A DNA stretch of 64,000 nucleotides from JAVKMO01 sp031539345 (GCA_031539345.1 JAVKMO010000013.1:1-64000); one strand, 5' to 3'. Shown: positions 46,057 to 52,956, counted from the first letter of the stretch. The notes: generated by a model from the letters alone, not told the origin. Translations and numbers: made by a program.

Positions 46057-47118
46057 ATGCAAGAACAATTTTCACAAGAAGACGAAGAAGAAGATTTGTC
46101 GCCCCAAGATGAACAAGGTTTATACGAACAATTTCGTGTTGTTGTTGATAAAGGACAGACACCGCTTCGGATTGACAAATTTTTACAAAATAGAATTCTT
46201 GGTGCAACGCGAAACCGTCTGCAACAAGGCATTGAAAAAGGAATCGTCCTCGTCAATCAAAAAACAACAAAGGCAAATTATTTGGTAAAACCCTTTGACG
46301 ATATCATTGTCTATGCACAAGGTACAGAACATGATGACGAAATTGTTCCTGAAAATATTCCTTTAGATATCTTATTTGAAGATGATTATTTGCTCCTTGT
46401 CAACAAACCAGCAGGCATGGTTGTGCATCCCGGTTGCGGAAATTACAAAGGCACTATGCTCAATGCGGTTGCATACCATTTTGCCAAAAACAATTTAGAC
46501 ACAACAACTTTGCCTCGTCTTGGTCTTGTGCATCGTATTGATAAAAACACAAGTGGCATTTTAGTGTTAGCTAAAACTTTAGATGCCATTTATGGAATGA
46601 TTAAACAATTTGCAGATCATAGCATCCATCGCCGATATATTGCTATGGCATGGGGAGATATGAAGCAAAATCAAGGGACAATAAAAGCACATATTGGAAG
46701 GCATCAACGCTTTAGAAAAAAATTTGACGCTTATCCCAATGGAGAATACGGTAAAGATGCGACAACACATTACAAAGTATTGCAACGATTCAATTATGTA
46801 ACGCTTATAGAATGTCGATTAGAAACGGGACGCACGCACCAAATTCGTGTGCATATGCAACATATCGGACACAACCTTTTTAATGACTATGAATATGGTG
46901 GTGATAAAATTTTGAAGGGAACTGTATATAAAAATTATCAGTCTTTTATTCAAAAATGCTTTGATGCCATGCCAAGACACGCTTTACACGCCAAAGAATT
47001 AGGCTTTATTCACCCTATTACAAAAGAAAAAATGTTTTTTGAGAGTGAATTGCCAAATGACTTTGAGCAGTTGATTTCATTGTGGACAGCCTATACGTTA
47101 AGAAATAAAATGCTATAA
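46057..47118 (+). CDS. rluD: RluD-family 23S rRNA pseudouridine synthase
   Basis: This 353-residue enzyme has an acidic N-terminal stretch, an S4 RNA-binding domain (about residues 36-90, RIDKFLQNRILGATRNRLQQ) and a RluA-type catalytic domain. The catalytic motif is LVHRIDKNTSGIL (Asp162). RluD makes pseudouridines in helix 69 of 23S rRNA. Catalytic residues are intact and length is normal. The cassette array begins 92 bp after its stop. Confidence 0.9.
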   Translation: MQEQFSQEDEEEDLSPQDEQGLYEQFRVVVDKGQTPLRIDKFLQNRILGATRNRLQQGIEKGIVLVNQKTTKANYLVKPFDDIIVYAQGTEHDDEIVPENIPLDILFEDDYLLLVNKPAGMVVHPGCGNYKGTMLNAVAYHFAKNNLDTTTLPRLGLVHRIDKNTSGILVLAKTLDAIYGMIKQFADHSIHRRYIAMAWGDMKQNQGTIKAHIGRHQRFRKKFDAYPNGEYGKDATTHYKVLQRFNYVTLIECRLETGRTHQIRVHMQHIGHNLFNDYEYGGDKILKGTVYKNYQSFIQKCFDAMPRHALHAKELGFIHPITKEKMFFESELPNDFEQLISLWTAYTLRNKML

Positions 47119-47202
47119 AGAACACATCAATAATGGTTAATTGAGTACATCTGAACTGGCTTGAGGCTATGGCAAAGCAACTATCTATTTTATGACCACA
47201 AG

Positions 47203-47336
47203 GCTTCAACGGTTTGGGGCTTGGCGAAGTGGGGGATTTTGAAGCACTTACTTTCAATTTAGCACAAATGTACGTAAAAAGCACAAATGTTGAAGTTGGC
47301 ACTGAAGCCCCAATTTCGCAAAACCGTTGTTAGCGG
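47203..47336 (-). repeat. attC-like hairpin element 1 (end of cassette 1)
   Basis: This ~132-bp element has GC-rich imperfect arms: AACGGTTTGGGGCTTGGCGAA on the left and the partial complement TTCGCAAAACCGTT on the right, around about 70 bp of AT-rich spacer. Its outer boxes are CTTCAAC (47204-47210) and GTTAGCG (47329-47335). The spacer repeats the motif AGCACAAATGT, also found in elements 2 and 3. In the minus orientation it starts GCTAACAACGG and ends CCGTTGAAGCC, like an attC R''...R' pair. It is the least symmetric of the three. Confidence 0.75.
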
Positions 47337-47346
47337 AAGTACCTTT

Positions 47347-47505
47347 TTAAACTAATTCTTTTTTCTTGGTTTTAGTCAATTTAGTAGTAGATTTTTTTGC
47401 TTTATAGTCAGCGATAAACTTACTTATTTCAGCTCTATCTTTGTCTGTCAAAGGTTCGCTTTGGATTAGAAAGTCAATGCCTTTAGGTTCTTTTATGTGT
47501 CCCAT
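47347..47505 (-). CDS. Small basic protein of cassette 1
   Basis: This 52-residue protein begins MGHIKEPKGIDFLIQSEPL, continues with a short helix (DKDRAEISKFIADYKA) and ends in a lysine-rich tail. The ATG at 47505 lies 4 bp after the stop of the GNAT-like gene on the same strand, so the pair is translationally linked. I recognise the opening as a recurring small Bacteroidota protein found beside such genes, but not its function. A role as partner or antitoxin-like regulator is possible and unproven. Confidence 0.65.
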   Translation of the reverse strand: MGHIKEPKGIDFLIQSEPLTDKDRAEISKFIADYKAKKSTTKLTKTKKKELV

Positions 47506-47509
47506 TTTG

Positions 47510-48019
47510 TTAAGATTTAAAATATTTATCAGTCAAAATTTTTGCAGAATGCGTTGGAATTATCATTTTATGTCCACCAAAATGATAAGCGTCCAAAGTT
47601 TCTTCATAATGTTTTATCAATCTTGTCTTTGCCGTAAATGACAAAAACCCTTCAAAACCAAATTGAAAAGAGAGTTTACAAGCATAAGCTACTAAATTTC
47701 CAGCAACACCTTCATAGAGTTTGTTTTTACCAATATTAAAAGGAGCGTTTTCGAGTAAATTCATAAAAATGTGGTTGCTTTCTCTTCGGATACTTATAAT
47801 GTTAGGGTTTCCAACAATTGTCAATTTGTAAACTTCGTTTATTTCGTTGTCAAGCTCAGATTTCCAGTTGAAATTCCAACCATTCCTTTTTACTACTTGT
47901 TTACAGTCAGCAAAGGTAAATCTTGAAATTTCGGTTTGAAAACTATCTCCAGAAATAGTATTTTGGATAGAGTTAGTTAATTTATCCACTAAAAAATCGA
48001 GTTGTATTTCGCTTGTCAT
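47510..48019 (-). CDS. GNAT-like hypothetical protein of cassette 1
   Basis: The 169-residue protein starts at ATG 48019, with a GTG two codons earlier as alternative. Its second half resembles an acetyltransferase (GNAT) fold: a beta strand HIFMNLLENAP, then YEGVAGNLVAYACKLSFQFGFEGFLSF, which fits motif A with its acetyl-CoA-binding turn, then AKTRLIKHYEETLDAYHFGG as motif B. The N-terminal half is unassigned. With the 52-residue protein behind it, it fills cassette 1. The substrate is unknown; a toxin-like acetyltransferase is one option. Confidence 0.55.
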   Translation of the reverse strand: MTSEIQLDFLVDKLTNSIQNTISGDSFQTEISRFTFADCKQVVKRNGWNFNWKSELDNEINEVYKLTIVGNPNIISIRRESNHIFMNLLENAPFNIGKNKLYEGVAGNLVAYACKLSFQFGFEGFLSFTAKTRLIKHYEETLDAYHFGGHKMIIPTHSAKILTDKYFKS

Positions 48020-48097
48020 TTTCACAGGATAAATTTACAAAACAATTATCAGCCTTGCAAGTGTTAAGTTTCAGATAGTAGTGCGGTAATGGTATTC

Positions 48098-48232
48098 CCG
48101 CTAACGGCCTGGGGCTTTGCGAAGGTGGGGAAATCGAAGCACAAATGTTCAATTTAGTACAAATGTTCATTAGAATTCCAATGCTCAAATTTAGCACAAA
48201 TGCCCCACTTTTGCAAAGCCCCTGTTAGGTGC
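48098..48232 (-). repeat. attC-like hairpin element 2 (end of cassette 2)
   Basis: The arms are the clearest of the three: GGGGCTTTGCGAAGGTGGGG on the left matches the complement of CCCCACTTTTGCAAAGCCCC on the right with two mismatches. Outer boxes are CGCTAAC (48099-48105) and GTTAGGT (48224-48230). The left arm has four extra bases after AAC (GGCC), the kind of asymmetry attC sites use to set polarity. The AT-rich centre again carries ACAAATGTTCAATTTAG repeats. Confidence 0.8.
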
Positions 48233-48258
48233 AGTTTTTTTTCATTTTCGCATTTATT

Positions 48259-48290
48259 TTTGCGTATTTGAATTATTATTCTCATATTTG
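48259..48290 (+). promoter_or_regulatory. Promoter for the DUF6471-methyltransferase operon
   Basis: TTTG at 48259-48262 and CATATTTG at 48283-48290 are 20 bp apart, one mismatch from the TAnnTTTG -7 consensus. Transcription would start near 48297, 16 bases before the ATG at 48313. The cassette therefore seems to carry its own promoter. Confidence 0.45.
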
Positions 48291-48312
48291 CAAAATAAAA
48301 TGAATTCAAGTT

Positions 48313-48618
48313 ATGTCTGAATGGAATAATAAAGTCAAACGAATACTCAAATCAGAGTTAGTAAAACGTGGTTTGTCCACCGAAGATTTAACCACTTTGT
48401 TAAACGAAAACGGTTGTACAGAAACGAAGTCAAGCGTTGATAGTAAAATTAGTCGTGGTACTTTTAGTGCTTCCTTTTTTATGCAATGTCTGTATGTCAT
48501 AGGTTGTACAAAAATTGAAATTGAAGAATATCGCTCTACTTTTATGATTTCAGAACCGTCTGTTTTGATGGTTGCTGAACCTAATGTTGAATATAAAACT
48601 GTGAAAGATGACAACTAA
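48313..48618 (+). CDS. DUF6471-type putative controller of the restriction-modification system
   Basis: The 101-residue protein matches the DUF6471 pattern: WNNKVKRILKSELVKRGLS, an intervening ENG...ETKSSVDSKISRGTFSASF and FMQCLYVIGCTKIEIEEY. The region looks like a helix-turn-helix with conserved KISRGTFS recognition part. Its end overlaps the methyltransferase start by 11 bp, so it is translated first and coupled. A role as controller protein that times methylase and nuclease expression is plausible but inferred. Confidence 0.65.
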   Translation: MSEWNNKVKRILKSELVKRGLSTEDLTTLLNENGCTETKSSVDSKISRGTFSASFFMQCLYVIGCTKIEIEEYRSTFMISEPSVLMVAEPNVEYKTVKDDN

Positions 48619-49978
48619 ATTAAAATTTATAGATTTATTCGCTGGTCTTGGTGGTATTCGTCTTGGTTTTGAGCAAGCCTGTCAAGATAGAGGAATTGAA
48701 ACTGAATGTGTTTTAACTTCTGAAATTAAACCTTACGCAATACAAACACTAAAACATAATCATCATCACGAAAATTTTGTAGGCGATATTTTTCAAGTTA
48801 AAAATGAAGATATTCCGCTATTTGATTTTTTATTTGGTGGTTTCCCTTGTCAGCCGTTTAGTGCAAGTGGAAAACGAAATGGTTTTGCTGATACAAGAGG
48901 AACTTTGTTTTTTGAAATAGAAAGAATTATTAAATACCATCAACCAAAAGGATTTATCCTTGAAAATGTTGAAGGTTTGGTAAAACACGATTTAGAAAAC
49001 AAATATGATGAAATTGGCAGAACACTAAAAACAATTTTAGATAAACTTGAAAATGAATTAAATTATCAAGTGTCTTGGAAAGTTTTGGATAGTATAAATT
49101 TTGGCGTTCCACAGTCAAGAAAAAGAGTTTTTATTGTCGGTACAAAAAATGAAAAAGTGTCATTAGATAATTTTGAGCCAACTTTTAAAGTTTTGAAAGA
49201 TGTTTTAGAAAGTGGCAAACCAATAATGAAAACCGATTTCACTAAAAAATTACTTTCACATTTTACGGTTGAAGAACTTTATGGAAAATCAATAAAGGAC
49301 AAACGTGGTGGCGAAAACAATATTCATAGTTGGGATATTGGTGTAAAAGGTGAATGTTCAAAAGACCAAATAAATTTGCTAAACAGGCTTTTTAAAGAAC
49401 GCAGAAAAAAGCAATGGGCGAGTGAAATTGGTATTGATTGGATGGATGGTATGCCTTTAACTTTAAGTCAAATTCAGTCATTTTTTCCTGCCAAGAATTT
49501 GTTTGAAAATGTTGATGTAAAAGCACTTTTAGATGATTTGGTTGAAAAAGGTTATATAAAATTTGAACACCCAAAAAAAATAGTTTCTGAAAATACAGAG
49601 AATGGTGTAATTACTTCTCGTATATATGACGAAACAAAACCAAAAGGCTACAATATTGTAACTGGAAAATTGAGTTTTGAAATAAATAAAATTTTAAATC
49701 CTTTTGAAATTGCTCCAACTTTGGTTGCTACTGATATGGTTAAAATTGTTGTTCCCGATGGCAAAGGAATAAGAAAACTAACCATAAGAGAAGGTTTAAG
49801 AATTTTTGGTTATCCCGAAAATTACGAAATTCCTGTCAAAGAAAGTTTAGCGTTTGATTTATTAGGAAACACGGTTGTTGTTCCTGTTATCAAAGCCGTT
49901 GCAGAAAAAATTTTAGATGCTTTGGAAGTGTCGGAATACGAAATATTAGAAACAGAAAACGCAGGAATTAGAGTTTAA
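48608..49978 (+). CDS. DNA (cytosine-5) methyltransferase of a type II R-M system
   Basis: The 456-residue enzyme has all core m5C motifs: motif I IDLFAGLGGIRLGFEQA (residue 8 on), motif IV GGFPCQPFSASGKRNGF with catalytic Cys81, motif VI ENVEG (119), motif VIII QSRKRVFIVG (169) and motif X LGNTVVVPVIKAVAEKI near the C-terminus. The variable target-recognition region spans about 200-390. It should protect host DNA against the endonuclease encoded tail-to-tail, whose gene it overlaps by 11 bp. It sits within cassette 2, opposite to the inferred cassette direction. Confidence 0.93.
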   Translation: MTTKLKFIDLFAGLGGIRLGFEQACQDRGIETECVLTSEIKPYAIQTLKHNHHHENFVGDIFQVKNEDIPLFDFLFGGFPCQPFSASGKRNGFADTRGTLFFEIERIIKYHQPKGFILENVEGLVKHDLENKYDEIGRTLKTILDKLENELNYQVSWKVLDSINFGVPQSRKRVFIVGTKNEKVSLDNFEPTFKVLKDVLESGKPIMKTDFTKKLLSHFTVEELYGKSIKDKRGGENNIHSWDIGVKGECSKDQINLLNRLFKERRKKQWASEIGIDWMDGMPLTLSQIQSFFPAKNLFENVDVKALLDDLVEKGYIKFEHPKKIVSENTENGVITSRIYDETKPKGYNIVTGKLSFEINKILNPFEIAPTLVATDMVKIVVPDGKGIRKLTIREGLRIFGYPENYEIPVKESLAFDLLGNTVVVPVIKAVAEKILDALEVSEYEILETENAGIRV

Positions 49979-50657
49979 TTCCTGTGTTTTCAAAATATTT
50001 TTTCTTTACGTTTTTCAACCAATTTTCGCTGTAACTTCCTGTACTGTGAGAATATTTTTCGAGCGTTTCAGAAATAGCATTTAGAAAAGTGATTTTATCT
50101 GCAAATGGTTTGTTCTTTGGATTTTTAGCATACCATTTTATAGGTCTTAAATTATATGGTTGGCTGTTTTTGGTTTGCATATTTACAGGATTTGCTCCCG
50201 AAGTTCCTGCCATTTCCCAAACTTTCATAAGCCATAAATTGTCCACACTCAAAACAGAATCAACCATTTTGTAACCGAAAATCAAATAATCTGCATCAAG
50301 TCTTTCAGGTTTGATAAGTAGAGATTTGTTGTAAGAGTCAAAATTTGCAATGTCAAAAGCTGGTGTAGCATTTGCATTGAATGTTTTGATTTCTAAAAAC
50401 CCACTTTTGTCGTCTTCGGCTAGTAAAAAGTCTGGAAATTCTTGTGTGTTTACTCTGGTTCTAAAATAAAAGTTCTTTTGTTTTAGCCATTCACCAAGCC
50501 ATTCTTGTAATAAGTCGCCAATTGCGTCTTTACCGTTATATTTTGCAGAAATACCGCCAAGTATGATTTCAACGCTTCCGATTTGTTCTTTTATTTTAAA
50601 TTCGTTTAACAACAAATCATAAATTTCATTCGCTGTAACCTTTTTCTTTTCTGCCAT
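49968..50657 (-). CDS. Type II restriction endonuclease, NgoBV-like
   Basis: The 229-residue protein resembles NgoBV-family enzymes: GKDAIGDLLQEWLGEWL, then NTQEFPDFLL and a FLEIKTFN motif, followed by NATPAFDIANFDSYN and LDADYLIFGY. The metal site of a PD-(D/E)xK nuclease is visible as Asp76, Glu89 and Lys91. NgoBV cuts GGNNCC; sharing that site is inference. All catalytic residues are intact. It is convergent with the methyltransferase gene, and a separate promoter lies upstream, so its expression is independent of the methylase. Confidence 0.8.
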   Translation of the reverse strand: MAEKKKVTANEIYDLLLNEFKIKEQIGSVEIILGGISAKYNGKDAIGDLLQEWLGEWLKQKNFYFRTRVNTQEFPDFLLAEDDKSGFLEIKTFNANATPAFDIANFDSYNKSLLIKPERLDADYLIFGYKMVDSVLSVDNLWLMKVWEMAGTSGANPVNMQTKNSQPYNLRPIKWYAKNPKNKPFADKITFLNAISETLEKYSHSTGSYSENWLKNVKKKYFENTGIKL

Positions 50658-50689
50658 TCTTCTGTCTTGATTATATTTTAAAATTGTCG

Positions 50690-50697
50690 CAAATGTA
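50690..50697 (-). promoter_or_regulatory. Candidate -7 box for the endonuclease gene
   Basis: On the minus strand TACATTTG fits TAnnTTTG exactly and lies 32 bases before the endonuclease ATG. No clear TTTG is found 19-21 bases further up, so the promoter may be weak or regulated. Confidence 0.35.
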
Positions 50698-50747
50698 CAA
50701 ATTCTTCGTTGATGTTCGTTGTCGGTTGTGTCGGTTTTCGTAGCCTT

Positions 50748-50883
50748 GCACCTAACGGTTTTGGGCTTGGCGAAGGTGGGGTTTAGAAAGTATCAATGTT
50801 CAAATTTAGTACAAAAGCTAATAGAAAGTACAAATGTTCTGCCTAGTACTAAAGCCCCACTTTTGCCAAACCCATGTTGTGCG
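50748..50883 (-). repeat. attC-like hairpin element 3 (end of cassette 3)
   Basis: The left arm TTTTGGGCTTGGCGAAGGTGGGG pairs with the complement of CCCCACTTTTGCCAAACCCA on the right with few mismatches. Outer boxes are ACCTAAC (50750-50756) and GTTGTGC (50876-50882). Again the left arm has extra bases after AAC (GGTT). The centre holds GTACAAA and CAAATGTT repeats. Confidence 0.8.
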
Positions 50884-50904
50884 TTCGTTGTTTTTTCTTT
50901 CAAG

Positions 50905-51334
50905 TTATTGTTCTAACATTTTTTTCAGTCCGTCCATTACATAACCCCAATTTGTGTCTGAATGGTTATGAGTTTCTTGTGTTTTAAAACCTCCTTGAAC
51001 TATTGTAAAAATTGTTCCGTTTCCGTCTGCCGTTAATTCGTATTTTATTTCTGAATAGTTTGCAGGAATATCTTCTGTTCCTGAAAAAGAACTCCAATAA
51101 TTATAAAGTATAAATTTTTCGATTTCAATATCTATTATGTTTCCTTTGTCTTCGTATGATTTGCCTTCATAAATTCCTTTGTAAAGTATTGGACTTCCTA
51201 TCTTCCATTCACTTATACATTCCGTTCCAAAGAAATATATTTTAATAAGTTCGGGATTTGTCAATGCTTCCCAAACTTTTGCAGTTGAAGCGTTAATATT
51301 AAATTGACTTTTTTAATGTTAATTCTGTTGTCAT
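50905..51334 (-). pseudogene. SRPBCC (AHSA1-like) protein gene, frameshifted near its start
   Basis: The intact frame from about 51300 down encodes NINASTAKVWEALTNP and then ELIKIYFFGTECISEWKIGSP, the standard opening of AHSA1/START-like SRPBCC proteins, ending GLKKMLEQ. The natural ATG at 51334 starts MTTELTLKKSI but runs into TAA at 51299-51301 because of one extra T (ATTT) near 51302. Removing that base gives a 142-residue protein of normal family size. The ATG overlaps the end of the upstream membrane-protein gene. It is either a recent pseudogene or a sequencing error. Confidence 0.75.
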
Positions 51335-51335
51335 T

Positions 51336-51719
51336 TTATTTTGTCTGTTTGTTTATAAAGTAAAGCATTGTTGAAGAAATAATACACATAACAGTTGCTC
51401 CAATGTAAAGTGAACTGTCTTGTTGCGATATTCCTACGAAAAAGTCGCCAATGTTCATTACTAAAAAGAATAAGTAAGCAAGTGTCAGCATTGGAATTGA
51501 TTTTTTCAATGTAGCAAAAGCGAAAATAAAACCTACTGCAAATTGTCGTGTCGCCCACATTTGTGTCAAGTAGCAAACACCTTTTGCATTTAGGTCAACT
51601 GTTTTCAATGCAGATTCTGGCGAAAATATCAAAGTTGAACTTACAATAAGTCCAAGTAATGCAAAAAGTCCTGATATAATTAGTATCCATTTTGGTATTG
51701 ATTTCAAATTTTCTGTCAT
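51336..51719 (-). CDS. Small four-helix membrane protein of cassette 3
   Basis: The 127-residue protein has four hydrophobic segments (about 12-32, 50-70, 74-92 and 98-118). The loop GVCYLTQMWATRQFAVGFIFAF is typical of small DUF4345- or DoxX-related proteins, though I cannot place it firmly. It is the first gene of cassette 3 in the minus orientation, 65 bp from the cassette start. The frameshifted SRPBCC gene starts at its stop codon, so the two form one operon. Confidence 0.65.
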   Translation of the reverse strand: MTENLKSIPKWILIISGLFALLGLIVSSTLIFSPESALKTVDLNAKGVCYLTQMWATRQFAVGFIFAFATLKKSIPMLTLAYLFFLVMNIGDFFVGISQQDSSLYIGATVMCIISSTMLYFINKQTK

Positions 51720-51777
51720 AATTTATTTGTTTTGTTATTTTGTTTTTGTTGTCTGTCTATGCGGTTCGGTACAATGA

Positions 51778-51785
51778 CGCACAAC
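51778..51785 (-). other. Core recombination box at the right end of the array (attI-like junction)
   Basis: CGCACAAC here is the exact complement of GTTGTGCG at 50876-50883, the outer box of element 3, with one more matching base. No hairpin arm follows on the right; host-like AT-rich sequence continues. This is what the first cassette of an array looks like where it joins an attI or secondary target site. Confidence 0.55.
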
Positions 51786-51944
51786 ACGTAAATATACGCA
51801 ATAGTATATTTTTTTCATCTTAACAAAAATAATTTAAACCAACAATAATTTAATATTTTAGGACAAAAAATATTTATTTTACGCATTGCGTCTTTTTGTA
51901 TATTTTTTCAAAAGATAAAACAAATTCTGCGACAGTTATTATGC

Positions 51945-52709
51945 TCAAATATTGATGCTTAAGGCTGTTCTATTCAAATGTTGCTTTATTTTTTTTACCA
52001 ATTGTAAGCCTTTGAGTGGATTGTAAAAAACCGTCGATAATGAAAAATGGGTCGCCCCTAAGTTTTGATATTGTTTGACATCATCGAGGGTATAAATTCC
52101 TCCGCCTGCAATAAGGGTCATTTTAGAAATTAAATTGTTGCGGTCAAGTTGTTGTAATAATCGAATGTTTATTTTTTTTAAAATTTCTCCCGATACGCCG
52201 CCACGTTTTGTTGGATAGGTGTTTGATAAATGAAAGTGGGATATGCCTTGTTCCAAAAAACCTTCTATTGTAGGAATGGAACTTTCTTTGGGAGGAACTT
52301 TAATAAGTACGGTTTTAAATTGTTGTGTAAAGGGTAGAATGTCTTTGGCAATTAAGGGTTGTGTGAGTGTATTGGGGCAACCAACGTTAATTTCGATGTG
52401 TTGAAAACCATAATTATTGTTGGCTTTAAAATGCTGCAAAAAAAAATGCCAGTCTGCATATTCAATTGCCGCAATAGAAAGAATTTCTTTTTCGTTCGCT
52501 TGATAGCGAAATGCTGCAATGCCTTTTGTTCTTAAGCCAATTTTGTTGATCCAGCTATTTTTTCCGCAAACGGGGCGTATGGTTTTAATGGCTTGCGAAT
52601 ATCTGCCTTTACGGATAGGCACAGTAAGGCTACCGACAACGTTTGATGTTTTTGGAATATGTTTTATCCATTCTCCAAAAGGCGGAGAAATCAGAATATG
52701 TTCTAACAT
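51945..52709 (-). CDS. Dihydroorotate-dehydrogenase-like FMN TIM-barrel protein
   Basis: The 254-residue protein follows the PyrD fold: NKIGLRTKG, IEINVGCPNT, VLIKVPPKE, HLSNTYPTKRGGVSGE and IAGGGIYTLDDVKQYQNLGATHFSLSTV, the last two forming the FMN phosphate site. It is shorter than true PyrD and lacks the usual N-terminal part, so its substrate is open. It lies just outside the cassette array, and downstream of the small lipoprotein gene's terminator. Confidence 0.7.
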   Translation of the reverse strand: MLEHILISPPFGEWIKHIPKTSNVVGSLTVPIRKGRYSQAIKTIRPVCGKNSWINKIGLRTKGIAAFRYQANEKEILSIAAIEYADWHFFLQHFKANNNYGFQHIEINVGCPNTLTQPLIAKDILPFTQQFKTVLIKVPPKESSIPTIEGFLEQGISHFHLSNTYPTKRGGVSGEILKKINIRLLQQLDRNNLISKMTLIAGGGIYTLDDVKQYQNLGATHFSLSTVFYNPLKGLQLVKKIKQHLNRTALSINI

Positions 52710-52761
52710 AATAAAACTAAAAAAGAAGAATGAAAATGTGGTTTGCTGTTTTTAAAGGCAT

Positions 52762-52793
52762 AAAAAAAGTCAGGTAAAAAATGCCTGACTTTA
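52762..52793 (-). terminator. Rho-independent terminator after the small lipoprotein gene
   Basis: On the minus strand AAAGTCAGG and CCTGACTTT pair perfectly around a nine-base loop, followed by TTTT. It ends the transcript coming from rpsP and the small lipoprotein gene. Confidence 0.85.
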
Positions 52794-52815
52794 GGGTATG
52801 AAATAAGTGTATTGT

Positions 52816-52956
52816 TTAGTTATAGCCAGCCATTCCAACTGTGTTTGGGCATGTGTTGCAAGTTACGCAAGTGGCTGCACAAGCGTTTAAACAAACAAGA
52901 ACGCCGATAACAAAAAGGGCGATAAAAATGGTTGAACTTATTTTTTTTGTAACCAT
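52816..52956 (-). CDS. Cys-rich small lipoprotein (46 residues)
   Basis: The ORF begins MVTKKISSTIFIALFVIGVL and has a lipobox LNAC (Cys26). The mature part is about 20 residues and contains four cysteines in a C-x3-C-x2-C-x2-C array (Cys26, 30, 33, 36), then PNTVGMAGYN. The first Cys would be lipidated, leaving three that could bind metal. It is 37 bp downstream of rpsP and ends in a strong terminator, supporting it as a real gene. Function unknown. Confidence 0.65.
   Translation of the reverse strand: MVTKKISSTIFIALFVIGVLVCLNACAATCVTCNTCPNTVGMAGYN

Larger units (their letters stand above)
47210..51784 (-). mobile_element. Integron-like array of three gene cassettes without an integrase
   Basis: Three hairpin elements of 132-133 bp split this region into three modules. 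Read on the minus strand, cassette 3 is 51784-50756, cassette 2 is 50755-48105 and cassette 1 is 48104-47210. Each begins at a G^TT core and ends in its own hairpin. The first bases of each cassette are the reverse complement of the first box of its own hairpin: GTTGTGCG/CGCACAAC, GTTAGGTGCA/TGCACCTAAC, GTTAGCGG/CCGCTAAC. This is the geometry of integron cassettes and attC sites. Most genes then point in cassette direction, and the right end (51785) has only a core box, as at an attI or secondary insertion site. No integrase is in the window, so it resembles a CALIN. Confidence 0.75.

Noticed and set aside
47018..50916. Minus- and plus-strand ORFs running across the three hairpin elements (e.g. 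around 47018-47302, 47982-48197, 50719-50916)
   Set aside because: Their similar low-complexity translations come from the repeated hairpin DNA itself, not from conserved proteins; they also cross cassette borders.
51893..51903. acgcattgcgt hairpin near the right side of the array
   Set aside because: It is only a 5-bp stem in AT-rich DNA and does not match the boxes of the cassette elements.
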